54,411 nucleotides of DNA. Source: an uncultured Flavobacterium sp. GTDB lineage: Bacteria > Bacteroidota > Bacteroidia > Flavobacteriales > Flavobacteriaceae. Of the stretch, positions 8,243 to 18,810 are shown piece after piece. Both the position numbers and the translations under genes were made by a program. Numbering within the stretch: the first letter of the stretch is position 1; each line of letters opens with the position of its first letter. Location: assembly GCF_946478785.1 (NCBI RefSeq), contig NZ_CAMLDD010000032.1, positions 1-54,411 of the forward strand, given 5' to 3'. The notes beneath the pieces are model-generated. The model saw nothing but the letters and a program-made list of their open reading frames with translations. It made no database searches and was not told where the DNA came from.

Positions 8243-10327
8243 TTATTCGCTCCAAACCAGCACACCAGCTGGTTTCAGCGTTTTCTCCCCAACTAGTACT
8301 TTCGCATTTGCAGGCAAATTCATAGTATAGTCATTCGAAGAATAATTGACGGCCATATAAAATCCGTCACGCCAGTACACAAATATTCCTTCAGGGTAAT
8401 CTTCGGTTTTAGCTCCAGCCTTCGCATAGATCTCACGTATAATATCCTTTTCAAGTTTTGAATCGTCAGTATCTACACCTATGTAGGAAATTGTTCCTTT
8501 TCCTAGCTTGCGTTGTACAACTGCTGCTTTGCCCTTATAGAATTGGTTATTGTAAGTGGCAAGTACTTCGGTACCTTTATCCGCTTCAAGAAGATCAGCC
8601 CAGTTGTTCCAATTGTAGTGGGACGATTTCATCAAAATATCTCCTTTGGCATAACCAGAAAGCATATCAGTCGCCTTGACATGTGCACCAATCAGGTCAG
8701 AGATGGGAGCTGCCAATTCCCCTTCCCAGAAATGTCCTGCACGATCTTTGGTCGCTGTGCGGCAGGTAACAATCAAATGACCACCGTTTGCAGCATAATC
8801 ATTCCATTTCTTCACCAATGCCGAATCGGCCAATTCATAGGCAGGAACAATCAGAAATTTATATTTGGAAAAATCTGCCGTTTCAGGAATCACGTCTGTA
8901 GGGGCTCCAAAGGATTTTGCCATTTCTAGAAACTTTACAGGGTAGTTCCATGCATCCCACTGAAAGGTTTGCTTTTGCCTGTCAATAGACCAGAAATTTT
9001 CCAGATTCCAAAGAATGGCTGTTGACCTTGCAGTCAGTTGTTCGGGCATCTTTGCATTAGCTTTGTAGTGTTTTCTGAGTTTTTTTATTTCGTTTATGAA
9101 TTGAATATAATCTTCTCCTCCAGGCGATGGTGTCACACCGTCGGTCTGCATAACCCCGGCATGGTACTGCTCAGAACTATACAGGACTTGACGAAAACGA
9201 TAAGAACAGGCAAGTTTACCTCCGGCAGCAAAACTGTGATACAGCCACATACGCACGGTTCCCGGCATCAAAAGTGGGTTATAAGACCCCCAGTTAACCG
9301 GCCCTGGCTGCATTTCCATTACCCCCGAAACGCCGCCGACCGATTTATAATACTCAGCTGCAAAAAGAACAACCTTGCTATTGCCTAATCTAAAACCTAA
9401 ATCACCAATATTCTCACTGCCATAATTGGGATATGCTGTGTAGGTAGCAAAATCCATTTTCTTAGTTCGTCCTGGATCAGCTCCGGTGCAAATGGCTGCA
9501 TAATTTGTAGTAATGTATTGTGTATTTAAAATTGACTTTCGTAAAATAGTGGCCTGTAAATCGAGAAACTCAGCCTGTGCATCAGCCTGGTAACGTTTAA
9601 AATCGAGCAACGCATGAGGATTGTTGCCCCACCAGCCTACTAAGTTGGTATTAGGAATAATAACCTGATCGAAACTATTGAACAATTGGCTCCAGAACGC
9701 AGTTCCCCAGACAGCGTTCAAAGTGTCATCAGTTTTATACTTATTTTTCAGCCATTGCCTGAAAGCCTGCTGCGAAGAAGGGCTGTAATCTGAAATTGCA
9801 GGAGGCTCGTTATCTAGCTGCCATCCAATTACATTTTTATTTTGCCCGTAACGCTTAGCCATTTCGGTTACAATCCGTTCAACAAATGTGCGGTATTTAG
9901 GATTGGTGATCGAACCTAACCCTCTTGTACCATTCTCAGCACGGATGTAGTGGTTCTCCATGATAAAAGTTTCAGGGTAATTAACGCGCATCCATGTAGG
10001 AGTAGTTGCCGAAGGTGTGCACATCATTACCTTCAGGTTGTTTTTTACACAAAGGTCAACTACCTTATCCAGCCATGCAAAATCAAATTTACCTTCTTGA
10101 GGTTCCATTTTATACCATGCAAATTCTGCCAGATGGACAAACTCGAAACCCATATCGGCAATTTTCTTAATATCGCGTTCCCACTGGTTTTCTTTCCACT
10201 GCTCTGGATAGTAATAGATTCCGGTTGTTACCAGATCTTTATCCGGAAAATACGAATTGGCATTTTGAGATTTCACGGTCACTCCAGAGATCACTATTAA
10301 CATCAATACCATTAAATACTTCTTCAT
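8243..10327 (-). CDS. GH42 beta-galactosidase, periplasmic
   Basis: Retaining beta-galactosidase (or related alpha-L-arabinopyranosidase) acting on short oligosaccharides. A signal peptide of about 20 residues (ends VKSQ) precedes a TIM barrel with the GH42 signatures: acid/base Glu174 in WQLDNEPP and the nucleophile Glu near 338 in VMEMQPGPVNWG. The middle trimerisation-type domain (about 405-610) and short C-terminal beta domain follow. Length (694) is normal for GH42. No T9SS tail, so periplasmic. It is 106 bp downstream of the lectin-bearing GH44, with a hairpin between. In this context it could remove galactose from xyloglucan L side chains or from contaminating galactan. Confidence 0.92.
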   Translation of the reverse strand: MKKYLMVLMLIVISGVTVKSQNANSYFPDKDLVTTGIYYYPEQWKENQWERDIKKIADMGFEFVHLAEFAWYKMEPQEGKFDFAWLDKVVDLCVKNNLKVMMCTPSATTPTWMRVNYPETFIMENHYIRAENGTRGLGSITNPKYRTFVERIVTEMAKRYGQNKNVIGWQLDNEPPAISDYSPSSQQAFRQWLKNKYKTDDTLNAVWGTAFWSQLFNSFDQVIIPNTNLVGWWGNNPHALLDFKRYQADAQAEFLDLQATILRKSILNTQYITTNYAAICTGADPGRTKKMDFATYTAYPNYGSENIGDLGFRLGNSKVVLFAAEYYKSVGGVSGVMEMQPGPVNWGSYNPLLMPGTVRMWLYHSFAAGGKLACSYRFRQVLYSSEQYHAGVMQTDGVTPSPGGEDYIQFINEIKKLRKHYKANAKMPEQLTARSTAILWNLENFWSIDRQKQTFQWDAWNYPVKFLEMAKSFGAPTDVIPETADFSKYKFLIVPAYELADSALVKKWNDYAANGGHLIVTCRTATKDRAGHFWEGELAAPISDLIGAHVKATDMLSGYAKGDILMKSSHYNWNNWADLLEADKGTEVLATYNNQFYKGKAAVVQRKLGKGTISYIGVDTDDSKLEKDIIREIYAKAGAKTEDYPEGIFVYWRDGFYMAVNYSSNDYTMNLPANAKVLVGEKTLKPAGVLVWSE

Positions 10328-10352
10328 ACTTTTATATTATTGCATTTTTTTT

Positions 10353-10393
10353 AAACTATTCTGGTTTTAAAAATTCAAAAACCAGAATAGTTT
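10353..10393. terminator. 16-bp hairpin between GH44 and GH42
   Basis: AAACTATTCTGGTTTT (10353-10368) is the exact reverse complement of AAAACCAGAATAGTTT (10378-10393), with a 9-nt loop. It lies between the GH44 stop and the GH42 start. On the minus strand an A-run rather than a T-run follows, so it may act as an RNA-stability or partial terminator structure. Confidence 0.6.
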
Positions 10394-10433
10394 TGTAAAT
10401 TATGAACTGATCCTGATTTAGGAACAATAATTA

Positions 10434-12788
10434 TTATTTCTTAACAATTTTGAAAGTTTTTACTCCATCTGCCGCAGAAACCTTAACAATATAGATATTA
10501 GGTGTTAGAGAAGAACCTATAGACATGGAATTTGTAATTTCAGAATGTGGTATACTTTCAACCAGTTTACCAGTGATGTCAAAAATTGAAATATCATTTA
10601 TTTTATTTGGTTCATCAACTTTAAGAGTCATGGCTGACGAGAATGGATTTGGATACAGCACTATCGGCAAACTTGATTCTTCCGGACTATTTTGTTCAGA
10701 TATTGAACTCATTTTTGCAGAGGAACTTCCTACTGTATTCATTGTCCATTGCTGATTAAAATGACTACTCGAGCTCCATTGTGCTAAATCAGCACCGTTG
10801 GTTTTATTACCCATTCCATCAATATACAGACCTGTGGCTTTATTCTTAAACTTAACATAGCTTCCAGCTGTTTCGCGTGTCCAATATTGTGCATCACTGC
10901 CACTATAACTATATTGCCCTGTAACAGAACCATTAGAACTTCTATACATGCCATCAAGGTATAAGTTTGTAGCACGATTTTTCAGCATCACATAGTTTCC
11001 AACCGTTTCAATTGACCATTGTTGTGCAGTGGCGCCGCTCTTAGCATATTGCCCTGCATTGGAACCATTGTCGGATCTGTACATACCATCCATCAGCAAA
11101 CCAGTACCCCTATTGGCTAAAGTAACGTAGATAACAGTGGGTGTGGTAGTTTTTGTCAAAAGTATTGCAGTAGTCGAAAGTTTTGGCACAGATATAGTTA
11201 ACGAATTTGAATTTACTGCGACCTGACTTGTTTTAAGAGCATTTTGTGTCTCCGATACAAAAGTTTCGTTGGCAGGTAAAGACGATAATTGCAAAGTCTT
11301 ATAATTCCCATTGGCTACCTGAAATCCGTTAAGATTAACTGTCACATTTTGGGCAGAGTTCATGTCTTTGTTCACAATTATTACCGTCATCTGGTCTGCG
11401 GCTTCACTTATAGAAGAATAGGCAGAAACTGTATTTTCTGCTGACGAAACACTTGAAACACTATATTTTTTTGCGTTCTTGCTAAACAAGTGCAAGGTTT
11501 CCCACATACCAACAGACCAGTTCCATGGAGAAAAAAGTTCAACGCCATTGTTGGCAAACGTACCAAGATGTGAAGCATATATAACCGATTCCAGACTTGG
11601 ATTGCTGCTTGACCCGGTGCCCCATTCGCTTACACCAGTTGTTATGCCATGATTTGCTCCAAAATGTTCGTTTAACCAGCCATCAATGCGCTTGAAAATA
11701 TATTGTTTTTTAATTGAGGTATCCCATCCCCCGTTAATTGTGCTAATTCCATTTGAACTCGGGTAATCATAGTTTTCATCATAATAAATTCGATGCCCCT
11801 GCAGTGCATCAGCATCAGCATTGTTAGTCTTATACTCAGGATAATTGTGAATATCTACTACATCAACCAGTTTCATACCAGTTGCCTTGTACTCATCCCC
11901 AAGACGTTTGATGAAATACTCCATCCATGTATAAAACCTGCCATTTATCCGTATGTTATCATCTGGCCAGTTGTACCAATACCATTCAGCGGTGTTAACA
12001 GGTCCGCAAAGCTTAATACCGGGATAGATTGCCTTCGCTTTCTTTGCCAACTCAATGTAACGATCCATAAAAGCGGCAGCCGACAGTGGCTTTGCCATAG
12101 CCCATTTATGTGTGCTATGCCATATATCTACCTCGTTGTCCATATTCCAGTATACAAACTGGTCTTTGTTAAACCCTTTACCACCGGCTCCAAACCAATC
12201 CTTTAGAATTCCCACAGAAGACTCTGCCGTCCATGGCTTACTGAATAACTCAGGGTTTCCGTCAACCAGGGCCTTGTCACCACCAGCTGGATTAACAACT
12301 CCTCCACCGGCTAAATCCTGCTTATCACCAGACCATGGCTTTGCCTGGTTAAATCCCCAGTCGTCGAAATTGTTATTGGTGTTGGATGCAGCCCTGCCCA
12401 GTAACTGAAAGGCAAACATGCCCTGCATACCAGGAAAGCTGGAATTGATTTTTTGTGCCGCTACATTCCAATCAGTAGCGTAAACATTATTATACCAGTC
12501 GGGATGAACTGTAAGTTTTGCCTGCCAGTTATAGGCTGATGCATTATTACCTCCATTTAGACGTGTAAAACGTAAACCTACATCTTTATAAAATTGGTCG
12601 GTGCGGTCAAAGAAGTCATTTTTTCCATAGATATTAGGCGATATCAAGCGCTTGTTTTTGGTGGCATCCACAGTTATGGTGGCTGACTGTGCCCACCCAT
12701 TCGTGAACATTAAAAGTACGATAGCAAAAATTGCCAAACGAATACCTCTCCTAAATTGAGGCATGAAAGTAATTGTTTTTTTTTTCAT
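10434..12788 (-). CDS. Secreted GH44 endoglucanase/xyloglucanase with ricin-type lectin domain and T9SS tail
   Basis: Endo-acting retaining enzyme on beta-1,4-glucan backbones; several GH44 members prefer xyloglucan. After a signal peptide (about 1-33) comes the GH44 catalytic module (about 35-530): TRLNGGNNASAYNW near the start, acid/base Glu219 in WNMDNEVDIWHSTH, LVDVVDIHNYPEY, and nucleophile Glu388 in TGVSEWG. A ricin B-like beta-trefoil (about 554-685) has three repeats with QQW/QYW motifs and LYLDGMYR signatures. The last 80 residues are a type A T9SS sorting domain (LYPNPF ... FKIVKK). A paralogue without the lectin is at 31764-33674. The lectin DNA and 5' leader closely match those of the GH74 at 43568-46444. 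A 592-bp upstream gap implies its own promoter. Confidence 0.88.
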   Translation of the reverse strand: MKKKTITFMPQFRRGIRLAIFAIVLLMFTNGWAQSATITVDATKNKRLISPNIYGKNDFFDRTDQFYKDVGLRFTRLNGGNNASAYNWQAKLTVHPDWYNNVYATDWNVAAQKINSSFPGMQGMFAFQLLGRAASNTNNNFDDWGFNQAKPWSGDKQDLAGGGVVNPAGGDKALVDGNPELFSKPWTAESSVGILKDWFGAGGKGFNKDQFVYWNMDNEVDIWHSTHKWAMAKPLSAAAFMDRYIELAKKAKAIYPGIKLCGPVNTAEWYWYNWPDDNIRINGRFYTWMEYFIKRLGDEYKATGMKLVDVVDIHNYPEYKTNNADADALQGHRIYYDENYDYPSSNGISTINGGWDTSIKKQYIFKRIDGWLNEHFGANHGITTGVSEWGTGSSSNPSLESVIYASHLGTFANNGVELFSPWNWSVGMWETLHLFSKNAKKYSVSSVSSAENTVSAYSSISEAADQMTVIIVNKDMNSAQNVTVNLNGFQVANGNYKTLQLSSLPANETFVSETQNALKTSQVAVNSNSLTISVPKLSTTAILLTKTTTPTVIYVTLANRGTGLLMDGMYRSDNGSNAGQYAKSGATAQQWSIETVGNYVMLKNRATNLYLDGMYRSSNGSVTGQYSYSGSDAQYWTRETAGSYVKFKNKATGLYIDGMGNKTNGADLAQWSSSSHFNQQWTMNTVGSSSAKMSSISEQNSPEESSLPIVLYPNPFSSAMTLKVDEPNKINDISIFDITGKLVESIPHSEITNSMSIGSSLTPNIYIVKVSAADGVKTFKIVKK

Positions 12789-13380
12789 AATAATAAAATG
12801 GTTTAATGGTAGATAGTTAATTGATAAAAGTTAATTTGATTAATAATTGTGTTAATTTGCTTTTTCATCCGGATTACTTTTTCCTATTCTCCCAATCGTG
12901 CTGATGAGCAAATTAAAGACCTAAAAGTGACACTAGAATGAAAGCCTAAATTCAAAATATTATGCTTATTTTTTTTACAATTTTTCCTCTCTTTTTCCAA
13001 GTAATAAAGAATTAGAGCCTGTTTAAATTTTATTCAACAATAGTTTTTATAGCAAATAATTTGACGATGTTTTCGGATGAATAAATAAGGTTATAAAAAC
13101 ATAGAGGACAACTTATTGATTAAGTACTCGCCTATTTATATTTTTTTTATATTTTCTTTTAAATAAATTTAAAAACACCTAAAGACAGCACTGCAATAAT
13201 CGAAAAACTCCCTGTCTGTAGTTGTAGTTTTTCTGAAAATATGATTCCGTTCATACAAACGTGCAATTCTCTTTCGTACACTTAACAATAAATAAGCCTT
13301 CACCGCATTTGGTTCTTGCAAAGATTCACGTTATAACCAAAGAACTAGTGATTATAATTATTTTTTGAGTTTTATTTATC
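12789..13380. other. Long intergenic region upstream of GH44
   Basis: 592 bp without a gene. The 60 bp nearest the GH44 start resemble the leader of the GH74 gene at 46444 (shared ATGGTTTAAT..GGT..AGATAGT). The remainder is AT-rich; I see no coding sequence, hairpin or promoter consensus that I trust. Confidence 0.55.
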
Positions 13381-14166
13381 TTATTCTATATAAAATTTTA
13401 AAAACTTCAGGCGTTTACTAACTTGTTTAATCCACTCACGAGCCATCAGTTCATGACCAAATGCAGTTGGATGCACACCATCCCAAATCCAATAATCAAT
13501 TGGAGCTTGTTGTTGTGCCTCTTCAAAAACCTTTGGATAATCAACCAAAACAGCATTAAAATCGGCAGCAATCCGTTTTACAATAGCGGCTCTTTCAACA
13601 GTCAATGGATGCCACTTTGGGTACTGATCTTTACGCCAGCCTGAAGCAAAAAAGAACGGTAATCCCAATACTATCAAAAGATTTGGATTTTGTTCTGCAC
13701 ATGAAGCAAGCAGCTTACGGTAAGCACTTTCAAACATTTTTGCATCCAGTGCCTCTTTTTTTCCTTCTATTAATGCGTTCACATCATTTATTCCTACTAA
13801 TAAACTTAATACATCCGGTTTTAAATCTAATGTATCTGTTTTCCATCTTTCTTCAAGATTTCTAACTCCATTGCCACTAATACCCCTGTTTATAAACTTA
13901 AACCCGTACTGTGGAAAATCGGTACCAATCCTGCTGGAAACAGCAAAACAGTACCCATGTCCCAAAATATGATTCGGGTCTTCATTCCTTCCCCGGTTGC
14001 CGTCAGTTATTGAATCACCCTGAAACAAGAATAACAAGTTATTCTCATTTGGTTTTTCAATTACTGATTTTGTACCAGAACAGGCAGCAGGTAATCCTGT
14101 CACAGCAACTCCAGCTACTGTCATTACCTTAACAAAATCTCTGCGGGAAAAGTTTATTTTTGTCAT
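13381..14166 (-). CDS. SGNH/GDSL-type esterase, Tat or lipoprotein export
   Basis: Serine esterase that probably removes acetyl groups from plant glycan. The start at 14166 is preferred over the longer frame to 14310: it gives an export signal (MTKINFSRRDF, a Tat-like RR motif, then VAVTGLPAACSG, which contains a possible lipobox) and leaves 7 bp to the upstream gene instead of overlapping it. The SGNH blocks are all present: Ser52 in GDSITDG, Gly in GISGNG, Asn in GINDVN, and DGVHP with the catalytic Asp/His near the C-terminus. About 261 residues is normal for the family. It is the last gene of a tight run with the two esterases and GH2 upstream, so co-transcription is likely. Substrate is unknown. 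Confidence 0.88.
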   Translation of the reverse strand: MTKINFSRRDFVKVMTVAGVAVTGLPAACSGTKSVIEKPNENNLLFLFQGDSITDGNRGRNEDPNHILGHGYCFAVSSRIGTDFPQYGFKFINRGISGNGVRNLEERWKTDTLDLKPDVLSLLVGINDVNALIEGKKEALDAKMFESAYRKLLASCAEQNPNLLIVLGLPFFFASGWRKDQYPKWHPLTVERAAIVKRIAADFNAVLVDYPKVFEEAQQQAPIDYWIWDGVHPTAFGHELMAREWIKQVSKRLKFLKFYIE

Positions 14167-14173
14167 AATATAT

Positions 14174-15973
<1,800 letters not shown>

Positions 15974-16017
15974 TCACAACTGTCTTATTTTCTACTAGTG
16001 AATTCTCTCAGCAGTAG

Positions 16018-16962
16018 TTACTTTCTCATTAACAAATCTCTTGCTTCAAGCCATTTACGGCAGGCTTCCGACCAGGAAGACTCTGTATTTTTCGACCTTC
16101 CAAGTCCATATCCATGCCCTCCTGATTGATAAATATGAAGTTCACAGGGAATCTTAAACTTATGCATAGCCAGTGCATAGTTTATACTATTTTGTACCGG
16201 TACTGCATCATCATCCAAAGAATGAACCATAAAAGCCGGTGGCGTTTCATTATTTACCTGCAAATCATTAGAGTAATGTTTTACCAATTCCGGAGACGGT
16301 GCAACACCAAGCAGATTCGCGCGCGAGCCTGAATGGGTAATGCCCGGCTCCATAGAGATGACAGGATAAATAAGTATTGAGAAATCGGGTCTGGCACTGG
16401 TCAAATTCTCCGGTTGGTACACCTTCTCGTTAAAATGGACAGAAAGGGTAGCTGCCAGATGCCCACCAGCTGAGAATCCCATGATTCCAATTTTACTGGG
16501 ATCTATACCCCACTCTTTTGCATGATTTCGAACAATGCGAATAGCCCTTTGTCCATCCTGTATTGGACCTATGGACTTGTTTTCCATGATGCTGTCGTCA
16601 GGCAAACGGTATTTCAGTACAAAGGCTGTTATACCCAAACTATTCAGCCATTTGGCCACCTGTGAACCTTCGTGTTTAATAGCCAGTCCCCAATAAGCAC
16701 CACCCGGACAAATAATGACTGCAGTACCGGTTGCCTTTTCCAGAGGCGCAGGATACATATGAAGATTGGGATCAGTGATGAATTTCTTATCAATCCAACC
16801 AGCCGCCGAATCAACCACTTGCTTGTAAGCGGAATTAGGAATAGCCCCGGGAACTTTTCCGTTCCAAAGTTCAATTACCCTATTTTGTCCAAAAAGATTA
16901 CCAGTAACCAATGTTAGACAGATAAAAGTCAATGCTATTTCTTTTATACTTTTAATTTTCAT
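16018..16962 (-). CDS. Alpha/beta-hydrolase acetylesterase (paralogue of the fused esterase)
   Basis: Single-domain Aes/BD-FAE-like esterase of 314 residues with a signal peptide (about 1-25, ends LFGQ). The nucleophile is Ser164 in [18 protein letters not shown] forms the oxyanion region, DDDAVPV and [11 protein letters not shown] supply the acid and His. It closely resembles the N-terminal half of the downstream fusion gene, including the same N-terminal RVIELWNGKVPG-like motif and C-terminal WLEAR, so one arose from the other by tandem duplication. Its start overlaps the end of the upstream GH2 gene by 11 bp, which implies translational coupling. Likely deacetylates oligosaccharides in the periplasm; exact substrate unknown. 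Confidence 0.88.
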   Translation of the reverse strand: MKIKSIKEIALTFICLTLVTGNLFGQNRVIELWNGKVPGAIPNSAYKQVVDSAAGWIDKKFITDPNLHMYPAPLEKATGTAVIICPGGAYWGLAIKHEGSQVAKWLNSLGITAFVLKYRLPDDSIMENKSIGPIQDGQRAIRIVRNHAKEWGIDPSKIGIMGFSAGGHLAATLSVHFNEKVYQPENLTSARPDFSILIYPVISMEPGITHSGSRANLLGVAPSPELVKHYSNDLQVNNETPPAFMVHSLDDDAVPVQNSINYALAMHKFKIPCELHIYQSGGHGYGLGRSKNTESSWSEACRKWLEARDLLMRK

Positions 16963-18754
16963 TTTTATAATACTCGTTCATAATATACCAGGCTTTCTTT
17001 TTTTCTCCTTTTTCAGATAATAATCCTTTTCTATTATATCCTTTTTGATATACCTGATTCATTCTTCCTAAGGACTTATAATCAAATAACAGCCACGGAG
17101 AGGTGCCACATAAATTTGGAATCGTCTTAAACAGTTCTATTTGATCGACATAAATTTGTTTCTGGTATTCTTCATTCCAGCCGGAGGCTTTATCTGCTGG
17201 TCCATTACTTCCATACAGAGCTTCCCCTCCAAACTCTGAAATAAATACAGGCTTATCAGGAAAAGCGAACTGCCATTTTGCATCAGATGGCTTGCCTTGC
17301 CACGGAACATACCATCCTATATATTCGTTAATGGCAATCAGGTCGGAATGTTTGTAAAGTGGGTCCCAAACATTAAATGAGTTGTTTGTATAGCCTTGTG
17401 TATTTATAACATGGGTAATCAATCGGGTTGAATCTATTGCCTTGCATTTTTGAGTTAATTCAACAAGAGCATCATTCCGGTTTGGCTTGTCTGGATAAGT
17501 TTCGTTGGATAGACTCCAGACAATTACCCCACATCGATTTCTGTCCCTGCGAATCATTTCTTTCAACATCGTTTCCATTTTTATTGGAACAAGGCTGTCT
17601 GAAAATTGGATATGCTGGTATATTGGAAGTTCATTCCATACCATTAGTCCCATTTTCTCAGCTTCCCTAACCATGTTTTCACTGTGCGGATAATGGGCCA
17701 GGCGAACAAGGTTGCATCCTAATTCTTTTGCGGAATTCAGCAACAACAGGGCATCCTCTTTAGAATAGGCCCTGGTTCCTTTATTTGGATTTTCTTCGTG
17801 GATGTTTACGCCCTTCAGAAAAATTTCTTTTTTATTCAGTAACACTTTACTTCCCTGCACTTCAACACATCTGAATCCTATGGTATCAACAATTGTCTCT
17901 GTTTCTGTTTCAATGATTACTTTGTAAAGTTTCGGGTTTTCGGGAGACCAAAGCTTGAATTTTGAATCAAACTCAACACTCGCATACCCTTTGCTATCGG
18001 ATTCAGTTTTATACGATTTGTTGAGCTCCGGAATTTTTATTTTGATCTTTTGCTTTGCATTTATTCCATTTAACTGTATCCATCCCGATACTTTATTCAG
18101 ACTTCCTTTTTTTAACTGAACAGCATAATCTTCAATAAACGTTTTATTGGTTTCAATCAAATTGACATCTCGGGTTATACCTCCGTAATTGAACCAGTCG
18201 TATCCGGCACCGGGCAGACCATTATGCAAGCGCTGATTATCCACTTTAACAATCAGGGTATTATCTCCTTCTTTTACTTTGTCGCTAATTTCAAATTGAA
18301 AAGGAGTAAAACCTCCTTCATGGCTTCCTATTTTTTCTCCATTCAAAAAGATTTCTGCCAAATAATTTACCGCCCCAAAATGGAGAAACAACCTTTTTTC
18401 ATTTTTTGACTCATGATGAAATACTTTTTTGTACCAAACTACACCTTCAAAATAAGTGAGTTCACTTAGTTGAGAGTTAAAGTCGCCAGGTACTTTTAAC
18501 ATAGGGCCTCCATCAAAAGAATACTCAATAAAGTCAGTCTTTTTTTGAGGCTTTTTTTCCTGCCAGACCTGTTTCCAGTCACCTATGTCTATAGGATCTA
18601 AAATCACCTGCCACTCACCATTTAAGCTTGTCAAACTTCGAGATTGAACATTAACCATTGCTGTTTGAGCTTGTAAATAACTACCCCAAAGAAGAATGAT
18701 CAGAACAACCACCATCTCTTTTTTAAACACTATTTTCTCCCTATTTTTGTTCAT
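16952..18754 (-). CDS. GH2 beta-glycosidase, short form (beta-glucuronidase/galactosidase type)
   Basis: Retaining exo-beta-glycosidase of 600 residues: signal peptide (about 1-30), jelly-roll sugar-binding domain (GEWQVILDP ... FNYGGITRDVNLIE), immunoglobulin-like domain, then the barrel. Acid/base is Glu418 in WSLSNET and nucleophile Glu507 in FISEFGGEALYG. The short architecture and LVRLAHYPHSE motif are those of UidA-type beta-glucuronidases, but GH2 specificity (galactose, glucuronate, mannose) cannot be read safely from sequence. It lacks the extra C-terminal domains of the other GH2 in this window. It overlaps the acetylesterase gene by 11 bp and is 56 bp from the GH43 gene upstream, so it belongs to the same operon. 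Confidence 0.87.
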   Translation of the reverse strand: MNKNREKIVFKKEMVVVLIILLWGSYLQAQTAMVNVQSRSLTSLNGEWQVILDPIDIGDWKQVWQEKKPQKKTDFIEYSFDGGPMLKVPGDFNSQLSELTYFEGVVWYKKVFHHESKNEKRLFLHFGAVNYLAEIFLNGEKIGSHEGGFTPFQFEISDKVKEGDNTLIVKVDNQRLHNGLPGAGYDWFNYGGITRDVNLIETNKTFIEDYAVQLKKGSLNKVSGWIQLNGINAKQKIKIKIPELNKSYKTESDSKGYASVEFDSKFKLWSPENPKLYKVIIETETETIVDTIGFRCVEVQGSKVLLNKKEIFLKGVNIHEENPNKGTRAYSKEDALLLLNSAKELGCNLVRLAHYPHSENMVREAEKMGLMVWNELPIYQHIQFSDSLVPIKMETMLKEMIRRDRNRCGVIVWSLSNETYPDKPNRNDALVELTQKCKAIDSTRLITHVINTQGYTNNSFNVWDPLYKHSDLIAINEYIGWYVPWQGKPSDAKWQFAFPDKPVFISEFGGEALYGSNGPADKASGWNEEYQKQIYVDQIELFKTIPNLCGTSPWLLFDYKSLGRMNQVYQKGYNRKGLLSEKGEKKKAWYIMNEYYKNEN

Positions 18755-18810
18755 CTTACTTTGGTTGCTTATTAATCACTTCACCTGTGCGAAATACCAT
18801 TAACTCCACA

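Noticed and set aside
13015..13040. Sequence GAGCCTGTTTAAA resembling an insertion-sequence end
   Set aside because: No matching inverted end, target duplication or transposase sequence was found nearby.
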